Assembly (NCBI GenBank): GCA_905207705.1 | Contig: CAJLMA010000011.1 | Coordinates: 1-64,000 of the forward strand | Reading direction: 5' to 3' | DNA length: 64,000 nt | From: an uncultured Prevotellaceae bacterium | Lineage (GTDB): Bacteria > Bacteroidota > Bacteroidia > Bacteroidales > Muribaculaceae | Shown here: one piece after another, positions 28,523-37,629 of the stretch | Numbering within the stretch: the stretch's first letter is position 1 | Layout: the number at the start of each line of letters is the position of its first letter | Notes under the pieces: generated by a model | The model's database searches: none | What the model was told of the DNA's origin: nothing | The model's input: only the letters and a program-made list of their open reading frames with translations | Position numbers and translations under genes: made by a program

Positions 28523-29629
28523 ATGAAAATAGTTGTTACAGGTACTCGAGGAATTCCCGACATAATGGGAGGTGTTGAAACTCATTGTGAGGAGCTTTTC
28601 CCTCGTATCGCAAGTATGGGGCATGACGTGACGGTAATAAGGAGGTCATGTTATGTGTCAGATAACAATAAGCGCGATACTTACAAAGGCGTCAAGTTGA
28701 AAGATGTATATGCTCCACGCAAGAAAAGCCTTGAAGCGATAGTGCACACTTTCCTTGCCGTTGTTGAAGCCAAGCGTCTAAAGGCCGATGTCGTGCATAT
28801 ACACGCCATAGGACCTTCGTTGATGACGCCATTGGCTCGGCTGCTCGGCTTGAAGGTGGTGACAACGCATCATGGCCCCGACTACGACCGCAAGAAGTGG
28901 GGGCATTTTGCAAAGTGGATGTTAAAACTCGGAGAGCGGAACGGGGCTTTGTATAGCAATGAAGTCATTGTCATATCTCATGTAATCGAGGATATATTGA
29001 AATCCAAGTACAATCGTGATTCAAACCTGATTTTTAACGGAGTCTCTGCTCCGCATGTTTCGGGCAAGACCGATTATCTTGAGTCGCTCGGCTTGAGTGC
29101 AGGAAAATATGTGTTGGCTGTCGGGCGTTTTGTCAAGGAGAAGGGTTTTGACCTGCTCGTAGATGCGTTTGTCAAAGCTGGGATGCATGATTACAAGTTG
29201 GTAATAGCAGGAGATGCCGACCATGAAGATGAATATTCATTGATGTTAAAACGCAAGGCTGCTGATAACGGTGTCGTCTTGACCGGATTTGTAAGAGGAG
29301 AGAAGTTGAGCCAACTGTTGGCTCATGCGGCTTTGTTCGTATTGCCTTCGTTTCATGAAGGATTGCCAATTTCATTGCTGGAAGCTATGGGTTACAAGCG
29401 TGATGTGCTTGTGAGCGACATTCCGGCCAACAAGCTGCCTGAATTGGATGCAGATGACTTCTTCCATTGTGGAAATGTTGATGCACTTGTTGCCGGGTTG
29501 AAAGGCAAATTGTCGCATGGCTCGGATGCCGCTGTTCCGGAACGGACGTATGACTTGTCCAATTACGACTGGGACAACATAGCAGGGCAGACGGTGAAAG
29601 TGTATGAAAAAGTAATGTCGGGACGATAA
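28523..29629 (+). CDS. Glycosyltransferase family 4
   Basis: A 368-residue GT-B enzyme. The N-terminal half begins VVTGTRGIPDIMGGVETHCEEL split over the Gly-rich acceptor loop, a form common in rhamnosyl- and galactosyltransferases with a DUF1972-like N-domain. The C-terminal half has AVGRFVKEKGFDLLVDAF and the catalytic EX7E-type region SFHEGLPISLLEAMG. It is the only glycosyltransferase in this locus. Confidence 0.9.
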   Translation: MKIVVTGTRGIPDIMGGVETHCEELFPRIASMGHDVTVIRRSCYVSDNNKRDTYKGVKLKDVYAPRKKSLEAIVHTFLAVVEAKRLKADVVHIHAIGPSLMTPLARLLGLKVVTTHHGPDYDRKKWGHFAKWMLKLGERNGALYSNEVIVISHVIEDILKSKYNRDSNLIFNGVSAPHVSGKTDYLESLGLSAGKYVLAVGRFVKEKGFDLLVDAFVKAGMHDYKLVIAGDADHEDEYSLMLKRKAADNGVVLTGFVRGEKLSQLLAHAALFVLPSFHEGLPISLLEAMGYKRDVLVSDIPANKLPELDADDFFHCGNVDALVAGLKGKLSHGSDAAVPERTYDLSNYDWDNIAGQTVKVYEKVMSGR

Positions 29630-29673
29630 TTAAGGCAATACATTCTGATAATGCGAAGCAACGACTTGCATTT

Positions 29674-30441
29674 TCATCTCACGGAATCTTCCATTTGCTT
29701 GTTTCCCGAAAAATGCCGGTAGGCACGTTCGAGCTTGATGTGATATCGGTTTTTAGCGTATCCTTTTCCGTTGTAGACTCTTGCAAAGCTTTCCCAATCT
29801 TTTGCTATCAAATATTTGTGTAGGCCGGTGTTAGTTATGAATTTGACAAACAACTCCAGTTGGCTTGTCTCCGACTTGCACATTTGTCGTGTAAAATCAT
29901 CGAGCGAAACTGAGCCGCATTGTCGCCAGTTGGAACCTCTTATTTGAAACATGCCCCAGTATGTGCATATTTTTGCCAGGCTGTCGTTTATGACTGCTGC
30001 CGAGTCGAATTGCGCTTTTTGTGCAAGGAGAGTGGAGCCGTATTTCTCTTTTCTTAGAGGGCCGAATGCTTCGGGGTGCTTTTTTGATAACATTGCAACG
30101 TCGTAACCGGCTTCCCGTAGCATGTTTTTGAACATTGAAACTTCGAGATGCACTATCGGTGAACCCGGCTTTATGAAGCCGACGCGGTCAGGACCGGCTT
30201 CCACAAAACTGACAGCCTCTATTGTGGCTGCATCAAGGTGAGAACTGTTGGCGATAGTGTTCAATTCTTTACACGATATAGCCGGAATGGAATCTTGCAG
30301 CACGCTGTCATCGGGAATCGAGTCGATGATGGTTTCCATGTCTTTCGCCATTTTCCCACTGAGGTTGTATCCTGTTGTGCATAGTGCTGTCAGTAGTAGT
30401 ACCGACATGGTTATCAAGATGGATGGTATTAACGTTTTCAT
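29674..30441 (-). CDS. Secreted N-acetylmuramidase family protein
   Basis: A 255-residue protein with an N-terminal hydrophobic signal/anchor (residues 5-27). Residues 65-245 match the N-acetylmuramidase family (PF11860) pattern: EAVSFVEAGPD, a second acidic helix HLEVSMFKNMLREAGYDV, then KYGSTLLAQ, TYWGMFQIRG and ARVYNGKGYA. Phage and bacterial members cleave peptidoglycan. The likely site is the periplasm. It is convergent to the glycosyltransferase gene. Confidence 0.82.
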   Translation of the reverse strand: MKTLIPSILITMSVLLLTALCTTGYNLSGKMAKDMETIIDSIPDDSVLQDSIPAISCKELNTIANSSHLDAATIEAVSFVEAGPDRVGFIKPGSPIVHLEVSMFKNMLREAGYDVAMLSKKHPEAFGPLRKEKYGSTLLAQKAQFDSAAVINDSLAKICTYWGMFQIRGSNWRQCGSVSLDDFTRQMCKSETSQLELFVKFITNTGLHKYLIAKDWESFARVYNGKGYAKNRYHIKLERAYRHFSGNKQMEDSVR

Positions 30442-30492
30442 GAGGTAATGGCAAGCGAGATTTTGTTTTTAAGGTACTGTTCTCAGGCCAAT

Positions 30493-30542
30493 GTAAAAAA
30501 TGCGGGGACTCCCTTGTTTTTCAACATGGGGAACACCCCGCA
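30493..30542 (-). terminator. Intrinsic terminator of pepD
   Basis: TGCGGGG (30501-30507) pairs with CCCCGCA (30536-30542), and CCC/GGG pairs inside. A run of U follows on the minus strand. Confidence 0.75.
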
Positions 30543-30572
30543 AGTTTTTATGTCATAAGTTGGGCTGAAATA

Positions 30573-32033
30573 TTATTCGCCTTTTGCAACCATTTCAAGG
30601 ATGCGAGTCAAGTAAGTCCAGAATTTTTCAACAGCAGGAATGTGCATTGCTTCTTTAGGCGAGTGCACGTTTCTCAATGTCGGGCCGAAAGAAATCATGT
30701 CGAGGTGCGGATAATTCTTCAGGAACAGTCCGCATTCAAGTCCGGCATGGATGGCTGTAGCTTCTGGAGTATCGTTGAAAAGTCCTTCATAAGCACGAGT
30801 GGCAATGTCGAGTATTTTTGAATCCAAGTTTGGAGCCCATCCCGGATAGCCGTCGGTGTGCGTCACCGTCGCCCCGGCAAGCTGGAATACGGCTTCTACT
30901 TGGTGGGCAATGTCATATTTGCGGCTTTCTACCGAGCTGCGTTGAGATGTAGTGATTATAATCTCGTTGCCTGGCAGCATCTTTACTGAAGCAAGGTTGG
31001 TTGAAGTCTCGACAAGTCCGGGAATTTCCCTGCTCATGGATATCATGCCGTGGGGAGCACAGTAAATTGCACGGATGAGGGCTGTGGATGTTTCCATGTC
31101 GATACAATATTCAGGTGTATCGGCTGTTTCCACGGTGATGAGCATGTCTTTTTCGACAGACTTGTATTCGTTCTCGATGTCGGCGATGAAGTTGTTGAGC
31201 TTTACCCTCAATTGCTCCTTGTGGTCGCAATGGATTCCCACTACGGCATGAGCTTCGCGAGCTATGGCGTTGCGCAAGTTGCCGCCGTCGATTGATGACA
31301 AGGATATTTCATATTCTTGAGAAAGGTCCCAAAGGAAGCGAGCCAAAATCTTGTTGGCATTGGCACGGCCTGCATTGATGTCGGTTCCTGAGTGCCCGCC
31401 TTGTAGTTTTGAAATGTTTATTTTAAAGAACAAGAATTTCTCGGGAGCAAACGAACGCTTGTAGTTCAAACGGGCAATAGTGTCGATGCCGCCTGCGCAG
31501 CCTATGCATATTTCGCCATCTTCTTCCGAGTCGAGATTGAGCAGTATGTCGCCCTCGATCATGCCTTCACCAAGGTTGTTGGCACCGGTCAATCCGGTTT
31601 CCTCGTCAACGGTGAAAAGAGCCTCTACCGGGCCATGAACCAACTCGGGGCTTACGAGGACGGCCAAAGAAGCAGCCATTCCTATGCCGTTATCGGCTCC
31701 CAGGGTAGTGCCTTTGGCCTTTACCCATTCACCTTCGATGTAAGTTTGTATGGGGTCGTTTTCAAAGTCGTGTTCCACGCCGTTATCTTTCTCACACACC
31801 ATGTCCATGTGTCCTTGCAATACTACGCGCGGTGAGTTTTCATATCCCGGAGATGCGGGTTTGAACATGGCCACGTTGCCTATTTCGTCGGTTTTGTAGG
31901 CTATGCCGTGTTCTTTTGCGAAATTTACGAGAAAATCATGTATTTTACCTTCTTTTTTTGAAGGGCGAGGAACCTTAGTGATTTGATCAAAAATGTTCCA
32001 AATAACAGCCGGTTTTAGTCCAGTAATATCCAT
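30573..32033 (-). CDS. pepD: Aminoacyl-histidine dipeptidase PepD (M20C)
   Basis: A 486-residue di-zinc peptidase that hydrolyses X-His and other dipeptides in the cytoplasm. Metal ligands and catalytic residues are seen in LQGHMDMVCEK (His and the following Asp), GADNGIGMA, FTVDEETGLTGA and DSEEDGEICIGCAGG. The C-terminal His of this family lies in AIHAGLECGLF. The length is typical. It is monocistronic with a clear terminator. Confidence 0.94.
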   Translation of the reverse strand: MDITGLKPAVIWNIFDQITKVPRPSKKEGKIHDFLVNFAKEHGIAYKTDEIGNVAMFKPASPGYENSPRVVLQGHMDMVCEKDNGVEHDFENDPIQTYIEGEWVKAKGTTLGADNGIGMAASLAVLVSPELVHGPVEALFTVDEETGLTGANNLGEGMIEGDILLNLDSEEDGEICIGCAGGIDTIARLNYKRSFAPEKFLFFKINISKLQGGHSGTDINAGRANANKILARFLWDLSQEYEISLSSIDGGNLRNAIAREAHAVVGIHCDHKEQLRVKLNNFIADIENEYKSVEKDMLITVETADTPEYCIDMETSTALIRAIYCAPHGMISMSREIPGLVETSTNLASVKMLPGNEIIITTSQRSSVESRKYDIAHQVEAVFQLAGATVTHTDGYPGWAPNLDSKILDIATRAYEGLFNDTPEATAIHAGLECGLFLKNYPHLDMISFGPTLRNVHSPKEAMHIPAVEKFWTYLTRILEMVAKGE

Positions 32034-32161
32034 ATAGTGAATTTATGTGTAATGATGGGAGTAAAAACATCCCAATTTGAAATAATGTTAAATTATCCGA
32101 TTTTTGCACACTAAGTTACAAAATAAATTTGAGTAAAAACAAATTTTACGTTTACCTTTCA

Positions 32162-32169
32162 TATATTTG
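32162..32169 (+). promoter_or_regulatory. -7 box before the small membrane protein and Skp-like genes
   Basis: TATATTTG followed by CACC. It overlaps an in-frame TTG at 32167, which argues against that codon as the translation start. Confidence 0.6.
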
Positions 32170-32190
32170 CACCACAAATTGAGCGACGAA

Positions 32191-32358
32191 GTGAAAATTG
32201 TCTTGGTTACGATATTAATTGTTGGCATTTCGGTAATGCTGTTAGGGGTGAGAGTGTTTTTTGTGAAAGGGGGAAAGTTCCCTAATACTCATATTCACAG
32301 CAATCCGGCCTTGAGAAAGAAAGGAATCACTTGCGCTACTGATGACAGAAGTAAATAA
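32191..32358 (+). CDS. Small single-pass membrane protein, Bacteroidetes type
   Basis: A 55-residue protein with one membrane helix (about 2-24) followed by a conserved-looking basic tail (GGKFPNTHIHSNPALRKKG, then ITCA). I recall similar short tails in many Bacteroidetes genomes but know no function. A GTG start at 32191 is chosen because the promoter -7 box covers the upstream TTG. It sits 15 bases before the Skp-like lipoprotein gene. Confidence 0.55.
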   Translation: MKIVLVTILIVGISVMLLGVRVFFVKGGKFPNTHIHSNPALRKKGITCATDDRSK

Positions 32359-32373
32359 CTTAAACATACAGAA

Positions 32374-32970
32374 ATGAAATTTTTTACGCTATCAGCAAAA
32401 TGCATTATTGTTGCGGCAGGTTTATTGATGGTGACATCGTGCAACAATGCCAATAACGGTAATGCTGGTGCAACACAGGCTCCTGCAGCCGGAAACGGGG
32501 AGCAAATGGTCATACGTTACATTGATGGTGACACCCTTCTTGCAAAGTATAACCTTGCAATGGAAATCAACGAGGCCATGTTGCGCCGTTCCAACCAACT
32601 CGACAGCGAGCAACAGAAAAGGGGTGCAGAGATAACTCGTTTTGGCAACGAAATCCAATCAAAGTATCAGAATAACGGTTATCTGACTCAAGAAAGTTTC
32701 AATGCCGACCAAGCCAAATTGCAACAAATGCAAGTCGACGCACAGAATTACCTGTCGAAATTGCAACGCGATGCGCAAAATGAAATGCAGCAATACAACA
32801 TTCAACTTAACGACTCGATAGACAGCTTCATCAAGTATTACGCCAAGCAAAACGGTTACGACATGATTCTCTACAAGGCTTCGAGCGTTTATGTCGATCC
32901 GAAATATGATGTTACAGACGACGTTGTAGAAGGATTGAACAAGCGTTATACCAAGGTTGAGAAAAAATAA
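32374..32970 (+). CDS. OmpH/Skp-like chaperone, lipoprotein form
   Basis: A 198-residue protein with a lipobox (MVTSC, cysteine 23), a short Ala/Gly/Asn-rich linker and a long coiled coil (about 65-150) within an OmpH domain (VIRYIDGDTLLAKYNLA at its start, then DMILYKASSVYVDPKYDVT near the end). Skp family members hold unfolded outer-membrane proteins in the periplasm. This one appears lipid-anchored. Confidence 0.85.
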   Translation: MKFFTLSAKCIIVAAGLLMVTSCNNANNGNAGATQAPAAGNGEQMVIRYIDGDTLLAKYNLAMEINEAMLRRSNQLDSEQQKRGAEITRFGNEIQSKYQNNGYLTQESFNADQAKLQQMQVDAQNYLSKLQRDAQNEMQQYNIQLNDSIDSFIKYYAKQNGYDMILYKASSVYVDPKYDVTDDVVEGLNKRYTKVEKK

Positions 32971-33011
32971 GGCTGAATTTAGGGTTTTTACTTTGTTAAG
33001 AAACGCATTTG

Positions 33012-33053
33012 TGCAGGTCGCGGCTTCAATTTGAGATGGAGGCGCGGCCTGCA
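33012..33053 (+). terminator. Hairpin after the Skp-like gene
   Basis: An 11-base stem (33012-33022 with 33043-33053, one T-G pair) with a 20-base loop. Only a short T-rich stretch follows. Confidence 0.5.
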
Positions 33054-33136
33054 TGTTTGTACCGATATGCCGATGGTTGGTTAACCAGCGAGAGGCGTGG
33101 GTGCAGAAAATTAAAAACATTGTAACATAGTTTTTT

Positions 33137-34372
33137 ATGATAGAAGACCATTTGATAACTGAAGAGGCTAATGAAAAGGCAGTCCTCGTGGGCATAATCA
33201 CTCCTACTCAAGGAGAAAGCAAAGCCAACGAGTATCTCGACGAACTGGCTTTCTTGGCCGACACGGCCGGAGCCGACACGGTGAAGAAATTCCTGCAACG
33301 CATGGATTCGCCCAATAGTGCGACTTTTGTCGGTAAAGGAAAGTTGGAAGAAATTAGGCAATACGTTGAAGAGAACGGGGTGGGGCTTGTCATATTTGAT
33401 GACGACCTTACATCAAAACAGGTTGCCAACATTGAAAAGGAATTGAAGGTAAAGATTCTCGACCGTACCAGTCTTATCCTTGACATATTTGCCAAGCGAG
33501 CAAAGACGGCAAATGCAAAAATGCAGGTCGAACTGGCACAATACCAATATTTGCTGCCTCGGTTGACGAGAATGTGGACCCACTTGGAACGCCAACGCGG
33601 AGGTATCGGTATGCGAGGTCCGGGTGAAACACAGATAGAAACCGACCGCCGAATCATTCTCGACAAGATTTCGCTGTTGAAGGAACGTTTGCGCTCGCTC
33701 GACAAGCAAAAGACCATCCAGCGCAAGAATCGCGGCAAGTTGACGCGCATTGCGCTCGTGGGCTATACCAACGTAGGGAAATCTACATTGATGAACCTGT
33801 TGAGCAAGAGTGACGTGTTTGCCGAGAATAAATTGTTTGCGACACTTGACACTACTTGTAGAAAAGTGATTATCGACAACTTGCCGTTTTTGTTGACCGA
33901 TACTGTGGGATTTATCCGCAAGTTGCCAACGCACCTCGTGGAGTCGTTCAAGACTACGCTCGATGAAGTGCGTGATGCCGACATATTGGTGCATGTGGTT
34001 GACATCTCGCATCCTCAATTTGAGGAGCAGATAGAGGTGGTCAACAAGACATTGAATGAGGTGTGTGACGCGGCCAACAAGGAGATGATTCTTGTGTTTA
34101 ACAAGATAGATGCGTTTACATATGTTCCGAAAGACGAGGATGATTTGACTCCGCGCACTCGCCGCAACATTCCGCTTGAAGAATTGAAGGAATCGTGGAT
34201 GGCAAAGATGAACGACAATTGCGTGTTCATATCGGCAAAGCAACGCACCAATATAGATGAGTTGAAACACATGCTATATGAAAAGGCAAAGATAATCCAC
34301 ACGCAACGATTCCCGTATAATGATTTCTTGTTCCAGAAGTATGACGACCTTGGTGAGGAAACGGAGGATTGA
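33137..34372 (+). CDS. hflX: Ribosome-associated GTPase HflX
   Basis: A 411-residue GTPase that binds the 50S subunit and splits stalled or hibernating ribosomes. The HflX N-domain includes FVGKGKLEEI and GPGETQIETDRR. The G domain has P-loop GYTNVGKST (about 208-216), DTVGFIRKLP and NKID. The length is normal. It is convergent with the next gene. Confidence 0.95.
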   Translation: MIEDHLITEEANEKAVLVGIITPTQGESKANEYLDELAFLADTAGADTVKKFLQRMDSPNSATFVGKGKLEEIRQYVEENGVGLVIFDDDLTSKQVANIEKELKVKILDRTSLILDIFAKRAKTANAKMQVELAQYQYLLPRLTRMWTHLERQRGGIGMRGPGETQIETDRRIILDKISLLKERLRSLDKQKTIQRKNRGKLTRIALVGYTNVGKSTLMNLLSKSDVFAENKLFATLDTTCRKVIIDNLPFLLTDTVGFIRKLPTHLVESFKTTLDEVRDADILVHVVDISHPQFEEQIEVVNKTLNEVCDAANKEMILVFNKIDAFTYVPKDEDDLTPRTRRNIPLEELKESWMAKMNDNCVFISAKQRTNIDELKHMLYEKAKIIHTQRFPYNDFLFQKYDDLGEETED

Positions 34373-34396
34373 CCTTGCTGATGCAGGGGGCAACGT

Positions 34397-35092
34397 TTAA
34401 AAAATGTGGAATTTTACTCCAAATGACAAGCTGATGAGGTCATGCAGCGGGTATCCGCTGTTGCCTATATGGCTGAGAATGTAGTAGTCGCAAGTGCTTA
34501 TTTCGTAGAACAGTGTTATGGCTTTAGCTATAAACCGCTTGTCGGGTGAAATGTTGATTGTGGCACGTTGTCCTATGTATATGTTTGGGCGTAACTTGGT
34601 GGCAAACCAATAATATCCTTTAGGATACCTGTCGGGCTGTCTTACCCAGAATTGGTTGCTCAATATGGTGTTAAGGTAGATGCCGCAGGCAAGCGGCTCG
34701 AATGAGAAATGCCGGCCGGCGTCCAATTTCCATGGAATGAAATTCTGTTTTATGGTGAGGGTCACTTTCACTTTCTCCGATTCATATTTAGGAATGAACC
34801 CTATGAATATGTCGGTCTCCCATTGCTTGTTTTTGCCATAGGCCCATCCTGAGCCGAAGGAGAGCAGGCCCATGTTCCCGGCATATTGGATTTTATAATA
34901 AGAAGGGATGAGGCGTTGCCAGCGTTCTTGCATGCGTGTCATCCTTTCTTCGTATTTTAAGAGCTTTTCCATCCTTCGCTGGTCTATAACAACTGTTGAA
35001 TCGGCTTTTGAAGCCGAGGCGGCCGGCGAGAAGAGAGCAACAATGGCTGTCATTGTAAGTATTATTTTAAAAACGGATTTCTTCGCATTCAT
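34397..35092 (-). CDS. Putative secreted outer-membrane protein of unknown family
   Basis: A 231-residue protein with a signal peptide (MNAKKSVF..., cleavage near ASASKA) and an alternating hydrophobic/polar pattern with a terminal phenylalanine (KFHIF), suggesting a small beta-barrel. A short coiled stretch (40-60) precedes it. I do not recognise the family. The start at 35092 overlaps the preceding phosphoesterase gene by 26 bases; an upstream methionine would add a non-signal extension. Confidence 0.6.
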   Translation of the reverse strand: MNAKKSVFKIILTMTAIVALFSPAASASKADSTVVIDQRRMEKLLKYEERMTRMQERWQRLIPSYYKIQYAGNMGLLSFGSGWAYGKNKQWETDIFIGFIPKYESEKVKVTLTIKQNFIPWKLDAGRHFSFEPLACGIYLNTILSNQFWVRQPDRYPKGYYWFATKLRPNIYIGQRATINISPDKRFIAKAITLFYEISTCDYYILSHIGNSGYPLHDLISLSFGVKFHIF

Positions 35093-35894
35093 AGGTCCCG
35101 TCGTCGTTGAATGTAAATAATAGATAAGTGCGGTCGTCGAGACTCGTCGTCTGATGATAGATTGTGCCGTCACCAAACAGGTCGTCATGTTTCAGCGAGT
35201 GGCCGTGCCCGTTGATGCAGCACATGAGTCCCGGAAGCATTTTCACATAGTGCCGGAATACCGTAGAGACATTGTTGTTGAACACGTCGTCGCCGGGTCT
35301 GGCATGCATACAAGCCACCGAGTGTGAGAACTCATCAAGGCGGGATGTCGAAGCGCACATTATGAATTCAAAGTCGGGAATTGGGTGAGAATAGTCATAT
35401 TCAAGCGCGTTGGTATTCATGCACACAAATTTTATGTTGCCGGCTATGAATTCAAAGTTGGTTGTCCCGAAGATTGCTTCAAATGTTTCTTTGCCTGTAC
35501 CGAGGCAGTCATGATTCCCTATAAGGGCTACATAAGGAATGTTCAAGTCTTGCAGGTAATCGCGTGTCCAGATGAATTCCTGCGTGTATCCAAATTCGCT
35601 CATGTCTCCGTCGTGGATGACAAAGTCGATGTCGAGCCTTGAATTTATGTCTTTGACGAGCCATTGCAGCTCGTCATACCATTTGTGGGTGTCGCCTATC
35701 GCGGCAACCTTGATTTGGGCCTTGTCTTGGCACTTGTCCTCGATACGAGATATATTTTTGGCATTGATGTCGGTGGGACCGGTGATTCTCACATCATAAG
35801 GGTGGTAGTCGATTAATTCACAAGATTGAAGCCCTGTGGCGGTTGCGATTGTTAATATGATGGCGATTGCTGCATGTGGGATGTGGTATTTCAT
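35067..35894 (-). CDS. Lipoprotein metallophosphoesterase
   Basis: A 275-residue calcineurin-like phosphoesterase with a type II signal (GLQSC, cysteine 25). Metal-binding motifs are in order: GDTH (about 68-71), HDGDMSEFG, GNHDCLG, HARPGDD and NGHGH. It is likely periplasmic or outer-membrane-anchored; the substrate is unknown. It overlaps the downstream outer-membrane protein gene, so the two probably act together. Confidence 0.85.
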   Translation of the reverse strand: MKYHIPHAAIAIILTIATATGLQSCELIDYHPYDVRITGPTDINAKNISRIEDKCQDKAQIKVAAIGDTHKWYDELQWLVKDINSRLDIDFVIHDGDMSEFGYTQEFIWTRDYLQDLNIPYVALIGNHDCLGTGKETFEAIFGTTNFEFIAGNIKFVCMNTNALEYDYSHPIPDFEFIMCASTSRLDEFSHSVACMHARPGDDVFNNNVSTVFRHYVKMLPGLMCCINGHGHSLKHDDLFGDGTIYHQTTSLDDRTYLLFTFNDDGTYECEEIRF

Positions 35895-35920
35895 GTGCGC
35901 GAGTGTGTGATAATCGGTTG

Positions 35921-35928
35921 TAAAGATA
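35921..35928 (-). promoter_or_regulatory. -7 box of the phosphoesterase gene
   Basis: The complement is TATCTTTA, 27 bases before the start codon. Confidence 0.45.
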
Positions 35929-36119
35929 TCAAATACCTAAGTAATGAGGGTGTGGAGAAGAGGAATGAGAAATATTTCAGGAACAATAGGACAACAATCA
36001 TGAATCTGCCGGAAGGCAAATAAGGATGGGCAATTATTAAAAATATAAAAAAGTGTGAAAGCGTATTGCCGTATATTGATTTATCAAATAAATTCGCATT
36101 TTAAATAAAATATTTCTGA

Positions 36120-37421
36120 ATGGAATTTTTAATAATATTATTCCTGTTATTAATGAATGGCGTATTTGCCATGTATGAAATAGCATTAGTGTCATCGAGC
36201 AAGGCGCGTCTTGAAATATTTGTAAACAAGGGCAACCGTTCGGCAAAAAGAGTAATAAAGCAACTGCAAGAGCCTGAAAAAATCCTTTCCACTATTCAGA
36301 TTGGCATTACGCTCATAGGCATCGTGTCGGGTGCATTCGGTGGTGTCGCTTTGGCCGACAACTTAGTGCCATTTTTTGAGAAGCTTCCATATGTGAGCAT
36401 GTATGCCAAAGATCTTGCCATGATAACAGTCGTGGCCATAATCACATATTTGTCACTCATAATAGGGGAGTTGGTGCCAAAGACAATTGCATTGAACAAT
36501 CCCGAGCGATATGCCATGATGTTTTGCCACATGATGAATTTGCTGGCCAAGATTTCTTATCCGTTTGTGTGGCTGTTGAGCGTGTCGACAAGGCTGGTGG
36601 GTAAGATAGTCGGAGTCAGCGACAGCAAGGAACGCACGATGACGCAGGATGAATTGAAGATGCTGCTGCATCAGAGTTCGGAACAGGGTGTTCTCGACAA
36701 GGACGAGACAGAGATGCTGGGCGACGTGTTCAGGTTCTCGGACAAGCGTGCCAACGACCTAATGACACATCGCACCGATGTGGTGTTTCTTAATGTTGAC
36801 GATGATGAAAAAAAAGTGCTTGACATCATAGCCGAGAAACGTTTCAGTAAATATCCGTTGTTGAATGCGTCTATTGACGACATAATAGGAATCGTGTCGG
36901 TGAAGGATGTCATACTCATGATAGGCAACAGGATGCCTTTTGACTTGAAAAGCATCGCGCAGCCGGCTGTGTTCATGCCTGAGAGCCTTTATGCCAAGAA
37001 GGTGCTGGAATTGTTCAAGAAGAGCAAGCGCGACTTCGGTATAGTGGTAAATGAGTTTGGCGGTACTGAAGGCATTATCACTTTGCACGACTTGACCGAA
37101 AGTATTTTCGGGAATATACAGGAGGAATATGAACCCGACGAGAAGGAGATTGTGAAACGTCAGGATGGTTCTTTCCTTGTTGAAGGCTTGATGAATGTAG
37201 ATGATTTCATGGAAGAGATGGGCATAATGTATTATGACGATCTCAAGCAGGAAGACTTCACGACCGTTGGAGGCATGGCAATGTTCTTCATAGGCAGCAT
37301 ACCTAAGGAGGGCGACAAGTTCAGCTATCGTAATCTGGATTTTGAGGTTATGGACATGGATAATGACCGAGTCGACAAGCTACTTGTAATAAAGAAAGAA
37401 GAGGAAGAACCTGCTGAGTGA
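36120..37421 (+). CDS. CNNM/CorC-type (DUF21-CBS-CorC_HlyC) membrane protein
   Basis: A 433-residue protein. The DUF21 transmembrane domain spans residues 1-190. A CBS pair follows (about 210-335, with MTHRTDVVFLN and FDLKSIAQPAVFMPE). The CorC_HlyC domain is at the C-terminus (350-430). The family, often called hemolysin-like, is linked to magnesium or cobalt export or regulation; no haemolysin activity is implied. It is monocistronic. Confidence 0.9.
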   Translation: MEFLIILFLLLMNGVFAMYEIALVSSSKARLEIFVNKGNRSAKRVIKQLQEPEKILSTIQIGITLIGIVSGAFGGVALADNLVPFFEKLPYVSMYAKDLAMITVVAIITYLSLIIGELVPKTIALNNPERYAMMFCHMMNLLAKISYPFVWLLSVSTRLVGKIVGVSDSKERTMTQDELKMLLHQSSEQGVLDKDETEMLGDVFRFSDKRANDLMTHRTDVVFLNVDDDEKKVLDIIAEKRFSKYPLLNASIDDIIGIVSVKDVILMIGNRMPFDLKSIAQPAVFMPESLYAKKVLELFKKSKRDFGIVVNEFGGTEGIITLHDLTESIFGNIQEEYEPDEKEIVKRQDGSFLVEGLMNVDDFMEEMGIMYYDDLKQEDFTTVGGMAMFFIGSIPKEGDKFSYRNLDFEVMDMDNDRVDKLLVIKKEEEEPAE

Positions 37422-37541
37422 GATTTTGTTGACTTAGCCTTGTAAGAAAGAGGAATCATATAGGTGTGGCGGTAATCGTTATAGGTTGCTGCCACATTGC
37501 GTTTTTGTTGTAACGGTGGAAATTGAGTGGTGGTGTAAAAT

Positions 37542-37575
37542 AAAACCTTCGGCACTGCTCACGCAGATCCGAAGG
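37542..37575 (-). terminator. Terminator of the ECF S-component gene
   Basis: CCTTCGG (37546-37552) pairs with CCGAAGG (37569-37575), extended by CTGC/GCAG inside. Us follow on the minus strand. Confidence 0.7.
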
Positions 37576-37629
37576 CAAAAGTGGTAAGTCGGAGTTGTAA
37601 TGTGCTTACTACAAAAAAAGTATGTGTTG

